Shown: in pieces, positions 1-9,700 of the stretch | How positions within the stretch are numbered: the stretch's first letter is position 1 | Layout of the letters: every line of letters begins with the position of its first letter | Source: Marmoricola sp. OAE513 | GTDB lineage: Bacteria > Actinomycetota > Actinomycetes > Propionibacteriales > Nocardioidaceae | Direction: 5' to 3' | DNA length: 64,000 bases | NCBI RefSeq assembly: GCF_040546585.1 | Contig: NZ_JBEPOC010000001.1 | Coordinates: 248,001 to 312,000, forward strand | The notes under the pieces: generated by a model | Told to the model about the DNA's origin: nothing | Seen by the model: the letters and a program-made list of their open reading frames with translations, nothing else | Database searches by the model: none | Program-made: the position numbers and the translations under genes

Positions 1-680
1 AGCAGCGTGCGGTCGACGGAGTACATCATCTGCGCCTCGACGTTCCCGTCGCCCGACTCACCGAGGATGCTCCGCGGCGCGTCCATCGTGTCGTACTGGG
101 TGGCGGGGATGGTCTGACCGAACTTGTAGACCTCCATGCCCTCGATCTTGGTGGTGCCGAGGTACTTGATCGGCACAGCCTTGAGCAGCGTGGAGTCCCA
201 GAACATGTAGGTCTTCTTCTGGGTCTCGAACGGGAACTTGGCGACCAGGCCCTTGTGGACCAGCTTGTCCTCCACGCCCGGGGTGTCGGAGACGAAGTCG
301 TCCTTGATCCCCGGGGTCGCCTCGCCGGTGCGAGCGTCGAAGGTCATCCGCTCGATCTCGCCGCGGACCTCGCCGTTCGGGCCGGTCATGGTGCCGGCGG
401 AGTCGGTGGTCACGGTGGTGTTCACGTACGTGACCGAGCCCTTGTGCTCCTTGGCCGCCTTCGCGTCGCCGACGGTGCTCACCTTGATCTTGAGGTCGGT
501 GACGATCTCCTTCAGGGTGCCCGCGTCGAAGATCGTGGCGCCCTTGGCCTGCAGCCCGGTCTCGCTGATCTGGTTGGCCGGAGCCACTGCCAGGCGCGGG
601 TAGGCGTAGAAACGGATCATCGGTGCCAGGACGACGAGGAATGCCCCCACGGCAACCAATGCAAGACTAAAACGGCGCAT
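1..680 (-). CDS. DUF3068 (PorA-like) membrane protein, partial
   Basis: The reading frame opens at an ATG at 680 and runs off the left edge, so only the N-terminal ~226 residues are visible. It begins with a membrane-anchor or signal segment (MRRFSLALVAVGAFLVVLAP), then a long polar region rich in Thr and Asp with no stop. The N-terminus and the PRLAVAPANQISETGLQAKG stretch match the DUF3068 family of actinobacterial envelope proteins, which includes the corynebacterial porin-associated PorA type. Function is unknown. From memory, a DUF3068 gene also sits near a methyltransferase and a GT4 gene in the mycobacterial Rv0224c-Rv0228 region, so the neighbourhood appears conserved. The missing C-terminus prevents checking for a second membrane helix. 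Confidence 0.75.
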   Translation of the reverse strand, partial: MRRFSLALVAVGAFLVVLAPMIRFYAYPRLAVAPANQISETGLQAKGATIFDAGTLKEIVTDLKIKVSTVGDAKAAKEHKGSVTYVNTTVTTDSAGTMTGPNGEVRGEIERMTFDARTGEATPGIKDDFVSDTPGVEDKLVHKGLVAKFPFETQKKTYMFWDSTLLKAVPIKYLGTTKIEGMEVYKFGQTIPATQYDTMDAPRSILGESGDGNVEAQMMYSVDRTL

Positions 681-835
681 GACGCGCTCCCTCCCAGTAC
701 GGCGCCCTGGGCTCCCTCCCACAACGCACAGGGCGACGGTAACAGGAAACATGCCCTAAACGGGACATTAACCCCGTCGTTACCTGAATCGTGACATTCC
801 GGTGTAGACAACCCCACAGGGCCGCTCGCCCGGGC

Positions 836-1579
836 TCAAGCCTTCTTGCGCACGACCATCCAGAGGTTCCAGGTGATCAGCTCGCGCAGCACCGGGACGC
901 GCAGCAGGAACGAGGACCACCGCGGGAAGTAGCGCGGACGCAGGTCCAGGACCTCGAGGTCTGGGCGCGACGCGAGCCAGCGACGCCCGTCGGTCACGGA
1001 CGCCGCGAACATCGACGAGCCGTAGACGTTCTTCGGCGGCTTGCCGTTCTTCCGCTCGTACCGTCGTGCCGCGTAGTGGCCGCCGAGCAGGTGCCACGGC
1101 GATGTCTCGTGACCTCCCCAGGGCCCGAGCCAGATCGTGTACGAGAGCACCGCCACTCCCCCGGGCCTGACGACCCGGACGATCTCGTCGCAGACGGCGC
1201 CGAGGTCGCGGACGTGCTCGAGCAGGTTGGAGGAGAACGCGATGTCGACCGCGCCGTCGGTCAGCGGCGAGCGCTCCGCCAGTCCCACGACCGATCCCGG
1301 CGTACGACGCCCGTGCAAACGGATCTCGTCGATGTCGGCATCGATCAGCACCGTGGTTGCGCCGGCCTCCTGGAACGCCGCCGAGTAGAACCCCGGGCCG
1401 CCTCCGAAGTCGGCGACGAGCTTACCCACGGGGTCCACGTGCTCACGCACCAGGTCGATCGCGTCCTCGGCGATCAGCCGGTAGAAGCCGTCCGGATCGG
1501 TCTGCTCGGTCAGGAAGGAACGGAACAAGCGAACAGAACGGGCCAACCCGGTAGATCGGAACAATCGGACAAAAACCAC
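836..1579 (-). CDS. Class I SAM-dependent methyltransferase
   Basis: A 247-residue Rossmann-type methyltransferase. The SAM-binding motif I is VADFGGGPG at about residues 55-63, the acidic end of strand 2 is LIDADIDE at about 78-85, and a motif like FSSNLLEHV follows near 115, as in Methyltransf_11 proteins. The substrate is not recognisable. It starts with GTG at 1579 and is divergent from the GT4 gene, with about 56 bp between the two preferred starts, so both promoters must lie there. Beside glycan genes it may methylate a sugar or lipid-linked glycan intermediate; that is inference. Confidence 0.8.
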   Translation of the reverse strand: MVFVRLFRSTGLARSVRLFRSFLTEQTDPDGFYRLIAEDAIDLVREHVDPVGKLVADFGGGPGFYSAAFQEAGATTVLIDADIDEIRLHGRRTPGSVVGLAERSPLTDGAVDIAFSSNLLEHVRDLGAVCDEIVRVVRPGGVAVLSYTIWLGPWGGHETSPWHLLGGHYAARRYERKNGKPPKNVYGSSMFAASVTDGRRWLASRPDLEVLDLRPRYFPRWSSFLLRVPVLRELITWNLWMVVRKKA

Positions 1580-1635
1580 ATTCCAATGTTACCGTGGTCA
1601 CAGATTCGGTATCGCACCGGGGAGGGAGAACCACT

Positions 1636-2784
1636 GTGCGGTCCTTGAAAAGGGGGGTTCAGCCTGCCCGTTCGTCAGCACCGACGAGCGTCGCGGTCCT
1701 GAACTGGCGTGACCCGTGGCACCCCGAAGGTGGGGGCTCGGAGCTCTACGTCCATCAAGTAGCCAAAGAGATGCGTGACTCAGGCAAGCAGGTGACCTGG
1801 GTGACTGCGGCCTACCCGGGCGCTGCGCGCGACGAGGTCGTCGACGGCATCCGGTTCATCCGGCGGGGCGGCCACCTGACCGTCTACCTCTGGGTGGCAC
1901 TGCTGCTGTGCACCGGGGCCCTGCGTCGTCGGCTCGGCCGGCTCGATGCCGTCCTCGAGGTCCAGAACGGAATGCCGTTCCTGGCCTCCTGGCTGACCGC
2001 AGCACGCGTGGTCGTCCTGGTGCACCACGTGCACCGCGAGCAGTGGACCGTGGTCGGTCCCGTGCTGGCGAAGATCGGGTGGTTCCTGGAGTCCCGGGTC
2101 GCCGTCCGCGCGAACCGCGGCCGCCGGTACGTCGCCGTCTCCGACATCACCCGTCGCGAGCTCGTCGGCCTCGGCGTCCGGCCCGACAGCATCGCCCTGG
2201 CCTACAACGGCCTACCGCCGGTGCCGGCGTACGAGGCCCGGGAGAAGTCCGAGCACCCGACGCTGGTGGTGCTCAGCCGCTTGGTCCCGCACAAGCAGAT
2301 CGACCACGTCATCGCCGCGCTGCCGGAGCTCGCCGAGGAATTCCCGGGCGTCCGCCTCCGGGTCCTGGGCGACGGCTGGTGGGGCGAGGCGCTGCAGCAG
2401 CTGACGACCGAGCTGGGGCTCGACGACCGCGTCGAGTTCCTCGGCTTCGTCAGCGACCGCACCAAGTTCGAGGAGCTGTCCTCGTCCTGGGTGCACGTGC
2501 TGCCGTCGGTCAAGGAGGGCTGGGGCCTCTCGATCGTCGAGGCCGGCCACGCCGGGACCGCGTCGGTCGCCTACGCGAGCGCCGGTGGAGTCACCGAGGC
2601 GATCCTCGACGGCGTCAGCGGCCTGCTCGCCACCGACCGCGCCGACCTGACCACCCAGATCGCCGTCCTGCTGCGCAACGAGCAGCTCCGCGAGGAGCTC
2701 GGCCACAAGGCCGAGGTCCGGTCCGCGGAGTTCACCTGGGAGGCGGCGGCTGCGACGATCGGCGCGGCTCTCGACGCCCGCTGA
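1636..2784 (+). CDS. Glycosyltransferase family 4 protein
   Basis: A GT-B fold glycosyltransferase of about 382 residues. The N-terminal domain carries LNWRDPWHPEGGGSE near residues 22-36, a typical GT4 donor-site loop. The C-terminal domain carries VVLSRLVPHKQID near 210 and the EX7E signature in KEGWGLSIVEAG near 293-304. I chose the GTG at 1636 because GGAGGG lies about 10 bases upstream; a GTG at 1594 in the same frame has no ribosome-binding site. It probably adds a hexose to a lipid-linked acceptor on the cytoplasmic face. A stable hairpin lies 15 bases after the stop. Confidence 0.82.
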   Translation: MRSLKRGVQPARSSAPTSVAVLNWRDPWHPEGGGSELYVHQVAKEMRDSGKQVTWVTAAYPGAARDEVVDGIRFIRRGGHLTVYLWVALLLCTGALRRRLGRLDAVLEVQNGMPFLASWLTAARVVVLVHHVHREQWTVVGPVLAKIGWFLESRVAVRANRGRRYVAVSDITRRELVGLGVRPDSIALAYNGLPPVPAYEAREKSEHPTLVVLSRLVPHKQIDHVIAALPELAEEFPGVRLRVLGDGWWGEALQQLTTELGLDDRVEFLGFVSDRTKFEELSSSWVHVLPSVKEGWGLSIVEAGHAGTASVAYASAGGVTEAILDGVSGLLATDRADLTTQIAVLLRNEQLREELGHKAEVRSAEFTWEAAAATIGAALDAR

Positions 2785-2798
2785 CGAACCACGAACCC

Positions 2799-2835
2799 GG
2801 AAGGGCCTGACCTCCAGTGAGGTCAGGCCCCTTCC
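2799..2835 (+). terminator. Hairpin after the GT4 gene
   Basis: Two arms, 2799-2813 (GGAAGGGCCTGACCT) and 2820-2835 (AGGTCAGGCCCCTTCC), pair almost perfectly with one bulged C and a 6-base loop. The structure begins 15 bases after the GT4 stop. There is no clear T tract, which is common for actinobacterial terminators. Confidence 0.65.
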
Positions 2836-2839
2836 TGTG

Positions 2840-2933
2840 CTCGGTCATCGAGCCTGCACTCGGTCATCGAGCTTGTCGAGATGCGGTGAGGTCTGCGCCC
2901 TGGTCGCCACGTCTCGGCAACCTCGACGACCGG
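2840..2933. repeat. REP-like palindromic repeat cluster
   Basis: The motif CTCGGTCATCGAGC occurs twice in direct orientation (from 2840 and from 2859). An inverted partner, CGTCTCGGCAACCTCGACGA, follows from 2910 and ends at about 2933. The outer arms can fold on each other (CGGTCATCGAGCTTGTCGAG against the reverse complement of the partner). A near-identical copy of the partner unit lies at 50252-50279. This resembles a dispersed REP/BIME-type intergenic element rather than a gene. Confidence 0.6.
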
Positions 2934-2945
2934 TTGAAAACGAGC

Positions 2946-2983
2946 AGAAGGCCCGTCACGTTTCGGGTCGTGACGGACCTTCT
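2946..2983 (-). terminator. Intrinsic terminator of the AftD-like block
   Basis: Arms 2946-2960 and 2969-2983 (AGAAGGcCCGTCACG with CGTGACGGaCCTTCT) form a 15-bp stem with one internal mismatch and an 8-base loop. Read on the minus strand it lies 24 bases beyond the stop of the small DUF2613-like gene and is followed by GCTCGTTTTC, a short T run. It therefore fits a terminator for the whole minus-strand glycosyltransferase block. Confidence 0.75.
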
Positions 2984-3006
2984 GAGCTCTGGTGCTGCTG
3001 GAGGAA

Positions 3007-3198
3007 CTACTTCGCGTAGTTCGGGGCGTTGACGTTCGAGACGTTCGCCTTGGTCTCCCCCGGCTGCGTGATGTTCGCAGCGACCTGCGTGGTCGCTACG
3101 GCGAAGGCGCCGGCGACGAGTGCTCCACCGACCCCGGCAACGGCAACGGTGCCGAACGTGGCACTGCCGCCCGCGGCTCCAAATCCAAGAAATGACAT
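3007..3198 (-). CDS. Small DUF2613-like membrane/secreted protein
   Basis: A 63-residue protein with a Gly/Ala/Val-rich hydrophobic segment (residues ~13-40) and a polar tail ending in NVNAPNYAK. I chose the ATG at 3198 because GAGGGA sits five bases upstream; an upstream in-frame start would add only four residues without an RBS. The size, the single hydrophobic segment and the position beside an aftD-like gene recall the small DUF2613 proteins of actinobacteria, such as the one next to mycobacterial aftD. The family match is tentative and function is unknown. Confidence 0.65.
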   Translation of the reverse strand: MSFLGFGAAGGSATFGTVAVAGVGGALVAGAFAVATTQVAANITQPGETKANVSNVNAPNYAK

Positions 3199-3240
3199 CG
3201 GTTCCCTCACCTGTCGTTGTGCGTTCTCCCGATGACCATG

Positions 3241-4977
3241 TTACCCGATCTTGTCCCTTTTGCCATGAATGCGCCGAACTGTTATCAAACCTCCTGATGC
3301 CGTCACCGCCACGAGGGCGAGCAGGTCGCCGACCACCACGACCGGGGCGTACGGGCGGGTACCGGTGACCTCGCCGGAGCCGAGGTCGATGAGCCGGAGC
3401 TCCGAGCCGTCGTACAGCACCCGACCGGCCGTGACGAGGTCGGCGTCGTCGATCCTGGCTCCCCCGGCGGCCGTCCGCTCCACGAGCACGTAGCGCACCC
3501 TCGCGGACCTCAGCACCGGCAGCAGCGGGCGTCCCTGCTCGAGCGCCTGCGCGATCGAGGCGGCTGTCCGGTCCTCGCCTACGACCACCTTGCCGCCACC
3601 CACACCGAGGGCGTCGTTGCTGATCACCTCGCCGGGGAAGAACCGGATCGCCGGGTCGAGCGCCGCGCGCCCGTCGTTCCAGGCGAACGCCTGGTACGCC
3701 GAGAACGGCAGCACGACGATGCGTCGGCTCTCCGCAGGCTGGTGGTCGAGCACGGCTCGCACCTGCGTCCACTCCCGGGGGTAGCCGACCGGCTCGAGCT
3801 TGCCCGCGATCCCCCAGGCGAAGGACGGCAGCAGCACCACCGGGAAGACGACGGCGGTCCCGATGACGGCCCGCGCCGGCAGAGCGTTCTTGCGCAGCGC
3901 GCGGTTCGCCGCATCCAGGACGAGCGCGAACCCGGCGCACGCCGCGAGCACCAGCAGCGCGGACCACTTCTGCGAGTCGCGCAGCAGTCCGGCGCCGGGT
4001 ACCTCACGGACCAGCCAGGTGACCAGGTCGTTGCCCGGACCCCAGGTGGGCAGCACGGCGAGCCCGAGCCCGACGAGACCGACGCCGAGCAGCCGTCGGT
4101 GCGCCCGCGCGAGGAAGGCGAGCGAGGCCAGGGTGACCAGCAGCGCGAGGCCGACCAGCAGCACCGAGTCGCGCTCCCCGGGTACCACCGAGGCCTTCCA
4201 GATCCCGCCGAAGGAGAGCACCGAGCCGAGCACCCCGTACGGCGTGTCCGCCCGGGCGGCGAAGCCCGAGACACCCGCCGGATCGCTCGCGTCAGCGCTG
4301 CCCAGGACGCCGGGAAGCAGCCACGGAAGGTTGGTCACCGCCACAGCCGCGAGCAGGGTGGCCGCGTCGCGCACCCGGGCGCGGTCGGTGCCGAGCACCA
4401 GCACGACGAACCCGGCGAGCAGGCCGCCGGTCGGGCTGGCGAAGGACGCGAGGGCGAGCGGCAGGACGACCGCAGCCAGACCTGCACGGTCGGCGTGCTC
4501 GCGGAACGCCACGGCGGCGGCCGCTGCCCACGGGAGGGCGGCGTACCCGAGGAGCAGTCCCCAGTGGCCGATCGCCAACCGCTCGAGCACCCACGGGTTC
4601 CACAGGTAGAGGACGGCCGCACCCAGCGGCGCGAGGCGCGCGTTGTCCGCGAGGAGACTGCCGGTGAAGCGCCGCATCCCGAACCCGGCGAGCAGCAGCG
4701 CACCGAGCAGGACCACCTTCTGCAGCAGGTCAGCGGCCAGCACCTGGCTGAGCACCGAGACGACTGCGTCGGCCGGGACAGCCCGCGGTACCGACCCGTC
4801 CAGGCCGAGCCAGGCTGGGCTCCAGGGCTGGTCGGGGACGAACGCCATGTCGCCGATCAGCACGAAACCGCGGGACAGCAGCACCGGAGCGAGAGCGAGG
4901 CCGGACAGGACGACGATCGTCGCCGAGCCCGCCGCAGCGAGCCGCCTGTCCTGCGCCGTCCGTGTCCGCTGCGTCAT
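3241..4977 (-). CDS. Polytopic GT-C-like membrane protein (AftD-like paralogue)
   Basis: A 578-residue protein with many transmembrane segments over the first two thirds, then an extracytoplasmic domain of roughly 130 residues and a final helix. The segment LYLWNPWVLERLAIGHWGLL matches the TLHLWNPELSFGELQ region of the 1369-residue protein encoded upstream. The C-terminal soluble part (VVLPFSAYQAFAWNDG ... RSARVRYVLVER) parallels ALVLPGSGFGQQTWGWTID ... IGFVVVRRDL there. It therefore looks like a short paralogue of the AftD-like enzyme. The gene lies 4 bases after its upstream neighbour, so it is co-transcribed. The sugar specificity cannot be read from sequence. Confidence 0.7.
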   Translation of the reverse strand: MTQRTRTAQDRRLAAAGSATIVVLSGLALAPVLLSRGFVLIGDMAFVPDQPWSPAWLGLDGSVPRAVPADAVVSVLSQVLAADLLQKVVLLGALLLAGFGMRRFTGSLLADNARLAPLGAAVLYLWNPWVLERLAIGHWGLLLGYAALPWAAAAAVAFREHADRAGLAAVVLPLALASFASPTGGLLAGFVVLVLGTDRARVRDAATLLAAVAVTNLPWLLPGVLGSADASDPAGVSGFAARADTPYGVLGSVLSFGGIWKASVVPGERDSVLLVGLALLVTLASLAFLARAHRRLLGVGLVGLGLAVLPTWGPGNDLVTWLVREVPGAGLLRDSQKWSALLVLAACAGFALVLDAANRALRKNALPARAVIGTAVVFPVVLLPSFAWGIAGKLEPVGYPREWTQVRAVLDHQPAESRRIVVLPFSAYQAFAWNDGRAALDPAIRFFPGEVISNDALGVGGGKVVVGEDRTAASIAQALEQGRPLLPVLRSARVRYVLVERTAAGGARIDDADLVTAGRVLYDGSELRLIDLGSGEVTGTRPYAPVVVVGDLLALVAVTASGGLITVRRIHGKRDKIG

Positions 4978-4981
4978 CGGG

Positions 4982-6754
4982 TCACTTCGGCTCGGGGCGC
5001 GGCACCCCGGCGGACGCGTCGGTCAGGCAGAGGGTGGTCGTCGGGTCCTCGAGCGTCATCCGGAAGTTGGTGAACCCACCGTTGACGACGACGTCGACCG
5101 CGTTCAGACCCGAGCGGACCGCGAACCGCTGGTGGCCGCCGGCGACGTCGAGGTCGGCGAAGCCGTCGGCGCTGGTGTAGTAACCGATCCGGAGGACCCA
5201 ACGCCCGTCGGGGACGTCGGCCTCCATCGGCACGAGCGTGCCGGTCGAGCGCACCGGGTAACCGCACTGCTCGTCGTCCGACGCCTTGGTGCGCACAGGG
5301 CCTTCCAGGGCGACCTTCGCCAGCGAGCCGTCCTCGCGGACCATCCGCAGCGCATGGCTCGGGAGGTCGAAGACCGGGCGCTCGGGGGCGTACCCGACGA
5401 CGTTGCGAACTGTCGCGCGCTCGCCGTACCAGGCACTGATCACGCCGACGGGGACACCACCGTCGAGCAGGACCACCTTCGGGTCGGCGCGGAGCCCCGA
5501 CCGGATCGCCTCGACGTACTCGCGGTCGTCGGAGTGGTACAGGTTGGAGGCGAGGAAGCCGGCCGAGATGGCGGCCGAGACGACCAGGGCGACGCACGCG
5601 ACAGCGCTGGCTCCGCGTTCGAGGCCGAGCGGGGAGAAGAAGCTGCCGCGTGCTGAGAGGTCGGGGAACTCCACCTCGCGCAGGGCGCCGGCGGCCGCGA
5701 TCACGACGACCGCCGCGAGCTCGGCACCGAAGCGGTGGACCAGGCCGAGCGAGCCGAGAACGTCGGCGCGACCGGTCAGGGCCAGCACGCCGACCGACCC
5801 GGCGACGAAGACCACGAGCGTTCCCCAGGCCGCGCGGGCCGAGGCTCGCCCGTGCTGGGTGGTCAGGCCGACCAGCCCGAGCAGCAGCGCACCGTTCAGG
5901 GCCACGATCCAGGACACCGGGACCAGGTACGCGTGCGCCGGGAGCGAGCCGGACCAGGGGCCGTTGAAGACCTCGGCCAAGCTGTGCCGCAGGTAGCCGG
6001 TGACGACCTGACCGAGGTCGTTACCGAGGTCGAGGTCGAGCGGTGCAGCACGCCAGCGGAGCACGGCGTACCCGGCGAGCACGATGAGCAGGCCGACACC
6101 GAGGGCACTGAAGTCGCGGGCCGCCGTACGGAACCGGGCGCGCACGGTGTCGCCGCCCGCGGCGATCAGCGCGACGCCGACCAGCACGACCGGGAACAGC
6201 ACGGCGCGTTCGTCGAAGAGCACGGCCAGTGCGAACGCCGCCAGCGCCAGGCCGGAACGTCGGACCCGGTTCTCGTCGGTCGCACTGAGCACGGCCCAGA
6301 CGGCGACCAGGAGCATCAGCGTCGCGGACCAGTACGCCAGACCGAGGACCCACCACTGGGTCGACCACAGTGTCAGCGTCGAGAAGGCGAACATGACCAG
6401 GAGCGGCAGACGCAGCCAGCGGTCCCCCAGCAACCGGGTCAGGACGAGCCACATGGTCGCGGTGGCCGCCGTCTGCAGGGTCAGCACGACGCCGGCGGCA
6501 AGCGGCCAGCTGAGCGGGGCGAGACCGACGCACGCAGCGACCAGCGCGGTGCCGGCCGGGGAGAACCCGCCGGCGTAGTCGGCGTCGAGCATGCTCCAGG
6601 CGCCGTCCGCCTTGGTCGAGGCCATCACCAGGAAGTCGTCCTGCGAGAAGTAGCCGTGGCCCAGGAGCACCGCTCGCCACAGCAGCTGGGCGGCGATCAC
6701 GACCAGCGCCAACAGCCCGGCTCGGGTCGTCCAGGCACGGACGGTCTCAGGCAT
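4982..6754 (-). CDS. Polytopic membrane protein, probable GT-C glycosyltransferase
   Basis: A 590-residue protein with a first helix followed by GHGYFSQDDFLVMASTKADG, an acidic external loop (QDD) of the kind that holds the catalytic aspartate in GT-C enzymes using polyprenyl-phosphate sugars. About ten further hydrophobic segments follow, then a C-terminal ~200-residue soluble domain ending PRPEPK. No closer family was recognised. It overlaps the upstream aftD-like gene by 8 bases and is 4 bases from the next gene, so the three act as one translationally coupled unit. Confidence 0.68.
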   Translation of the reverse strand: MPETVRAWTTRAGLLALVVIAAQLLWRAVLLGHGYFSQDDFLVMASTKADGAWSMLDADYAGGFSPAGTALVAACVGLAPLSWPLAAGVVLTLQTAATATMWLVLTRLLGDRWLRLPLLVMFAFSTLTLWSTQWWVLGLAYWSATLMLLVAVWAVLSATDENRVRRSGLALAAFALAVLFDERAVLFPVVLVGVALIAAGGDTVRARFRTAARDFSALGVGLLIVLAGYAVLRWRAAPLDLDLGNDLGQVVTGYLRHSLAEVFNGPWSGSLPAHAYLVPVSWIVALNGALLLGLVGLTTQHGRASARAAWGTLVVFVAGSVGVLALTGRADVLGSLGLVHRFGAELAAVVVIAAAGALREVEFPDLSARGSFFSPLGLERGASAVACVALVVSAAISAGFLASNLYHSDDREYVEAIRSGLRADPKVVLLDGGVPVGVISAWYGERATVRNVVGYAPERPVFDLPSHALRMVREDGSLAKVALEGPVRTKASDDEQCGYPVRSTGTLVPMEADVPDGRWVLRIGYYTSADGFADLDVAGGHQRFAVRSGLNAVDVVVNGGFTNFRMTLEDPTTTLCLTDASAGVPRPEPK

Positions 6755-9700
6755 CGACGGCCTCCTTCGTCGGCGTCTCGTGAGGCGTGCGCCCCAGGGA
6801 CGCGAGCAGCACGCCGACCGCGCCGCCGGTCACGGCGTCGACGACCGACCAGGACTGGTCAGGGTCGACCTGCGCGAGCACGGCCGCCGCGATTCCCGCG
6901 ACGGCGACCACCCCCGCGCCGACCCACACCGGCGACACCTTGCGGCGCAGCAGCAGCCCGAGAGCGGTGCCGGTCAGCAGCGGGACGCCGCCGGCCACCC
7001 AGGCGACGACCAGGAGGGCGAGCCCGAACGGACCGATCGGCAGCGCCCGTCCCCACGCGGTCGGCAGGACCGGGACGGCCGGCTCACGATGCCGCTCGCG
7101 CAGCGCGACGGCCAGGGCAAGCCCGAGCAGCAGCACGCCGGCGATGCCGCCGAGCAGCAGGAACAACCGGTAGGTGCCGTCCGGGGTGTAGACGAGGTGC
7201 ACGGTGCCGCCGTCACCCGCCGGCACCCGATAGCCCTGCTGCCACCCGTCCAGCGCCACCTGCTTCAGCACCTTGCCGTCGAGCGTCGCCCGCCAACCGG
7301 CGTTCAGGTTCTCCGGGATCCGCAGGATCGCGGCGCTCCCGGCACCGATCCGGACCGAGCGGTCGGTCGAGCTCCAGTGCGTGATCCTCGTCGTGCGGTC
7401 GGCGGGGTAGGACAGGGCCAGGTACGGGTCCTTCGGCACCTTGAGCGCGACGGTGGTCGGGACCCACCGATCCGTCGAGGCGACGGTCATCGTGTGCGTG
7501 CCCGGTGCGAGCTCGAGGTCGCCACCACATGCCTGCAGGCGCAACGCACCTCCGCTGAGGACGTCCCGGATCCGACCGGTCACCCGGGTCTGGGTCACCT
7601 TGCCGTCGATCCGGACCTGCGGCCCTAGGCCGCACTCCGCCCCGGTGATGCTGGACGCCGACGGCGAGTAGGTCAGGTCCTCGAGCCCGGCGATCACCAG
7701 GTCCGCGATGCCGAGCGAGCGGCGGTCGGTGTCGCTGCCGGGAAAGGTGATCTTCACGTGGTCCGTGCGCAGCGCGTCGAAGTAGCCGAGCGAGTCGCCG
7801 CGCAGGCTGACCTCCCGGCGCTGGCCGTCAGACTCCAGCACGGCAGACCCGGCTGACCGTGTCAGGCCCCCAGCAGCCACCAGCTGGAGCCGGGTGAGGG
7901 TGCGCTTGCCCTTCCAGCGGAGCTCGAGCGACTGGTCCTGCCCGCCGCGAGCAGCGATCCAGGTGGTCCTCGGGTTGCCGTCGAACGCGAACTGTCCCGA
8001 GACCGCCGGGTCGTGCGCCAGCACCGAGCTCGCGGTGACGGCTACCTGGCGGCCGAGCGGCAGCAGCAGCTGCGCGGTGCTCGCGGACGAGCGTGCGGTG
8101 ACCGTGCCCGAGAGCGTCCAGGTCCCCGACGAGTCCGTGGTGAAGGTTCGGTTCAGCCCGGCTGCCTCCTCGGCGGGCCGGGCGGCCTCGGCATCGCAGT
8201 CCTGCCCCAGGTCGCCGGTGACGCAGGCGCGCCGCTCGGGCTGCGCCCGGAAGAGGAACTCGGTGGCCGCGTCGGCGCCCGCCGAGGGCACCACGAGGGT
8301 GCGGCCGAGGGCGAGTCCGGGGAAGCCGATCTCGCGGATCGCGACGACTCCGAACCGCGGGTGCCGGTAGGTGTCGAGCACGGTGACGCGGACCTCCCGG
8401 ACCGGCGCACCCGACAGGTCCACCCGGACGACACCCGTCTCCGGGTCGACGTCGTGGTCGCTGACCTGACCGCCGGCGTCGACCCGGATCTTGCGTACTG
8501 GTACGCCGCTGTAACCGTCCACGCCGACGGTCACGTCGACGTACGGCAGCGGCTGAGACTCCTTGAGGCGCACCGCGAGCCACTGGCCCTCGGGCTTCTC
8601 CAGCGGCGCGGACCGCCAGTAGGTGTCGAGAACGCCGTCGACCGCGGAGTACGGGCCGAGCTCGGGCCGCACCGCTCCGAGGGTGTCGGCGTACCCCGAG
8701 GACGACGAGGCGGTCAGCCCGCTGATCTCCGGGTACGACGCGGCCACCCGGTCCGCCCCCTCGACGCCCGGGTAGTCGTGGGCCCGACGCTCGTTGCGGT
8801 ACTTCTCCTGCGGTGTCATCAGCTGGCTCAACGAGTCCCGGAGCCGCCCGAACTGCCGCTCGCGGAGCCGGTAGCCGTCGGCCACCAGGTCGGGGGTCTC
8901 GGCCTTCGTCGCGGTGCCACGGATCAGCACCGGGCGGGTGGGCAGTAGCAACCCGGCCTCGATCAGGGAGATGACGTCCTCGGGCCCGCCGGCGACCTCG
9001 GCGACGCCGCCTGCGTCGACGGCCTCGACGACCGGGACGTCGCGGTCGATCCGGTAGACGGTGATCGCCGCCTGGTCGCCGACCCCGGTCGATCCGAAGG
9101 CGGCGACCTTCGCCAGGCCGGGGCTGCTCTTCACCGCCTGGTCGACCGTGGAGGTCGACGGGGCGTCGCTGGCGAACAGGTCGAGGTCACGGCGTACGAC
9201 GACGAACCCGATGCCGGCGCGCGCCAGGGTGTCGGCCAGGACCGGGGACCCGCGCCCGTCAGCGATGCGGTCCTCGACCGAGTCCAGGAAGCGGATCGTC
9301 GGCCCGGGCACCAGTGGCACCTGGGTGCGCGAGACCCACGGACTCCTGGCGAGCCCCTGGATCGGCTCGTCGATCGTCCAGCCCCACGTCTGCTGGCCGA
9401 ACCCTGAACCCGGCAGCACCAGCGCGCGCCGGCCGTCGGCGTGCGCGGCGAGGTAGTCGGTGGCCTGCTCCCAGGACTGCGGGACGGCGTCCCACCCGGG
9501 CTTGCGCAGCGTCCGCTCGAACAGCGGGAGGGCCGAGGAGGCGAGCAGGGCGACCGCCAGCACCGGCACGACCAGCCGGGTCGCACGCGGTAGCCGGACG
9601 CGGGAGGCAGCGCGCCCCTCGGAGCGAGCGAGCACCCAGGCCGCGAGGAGGCCCGCGCCGTGGGCCAGACCGAGAGCCAGCGGTAGCCGGACCAACGGGT

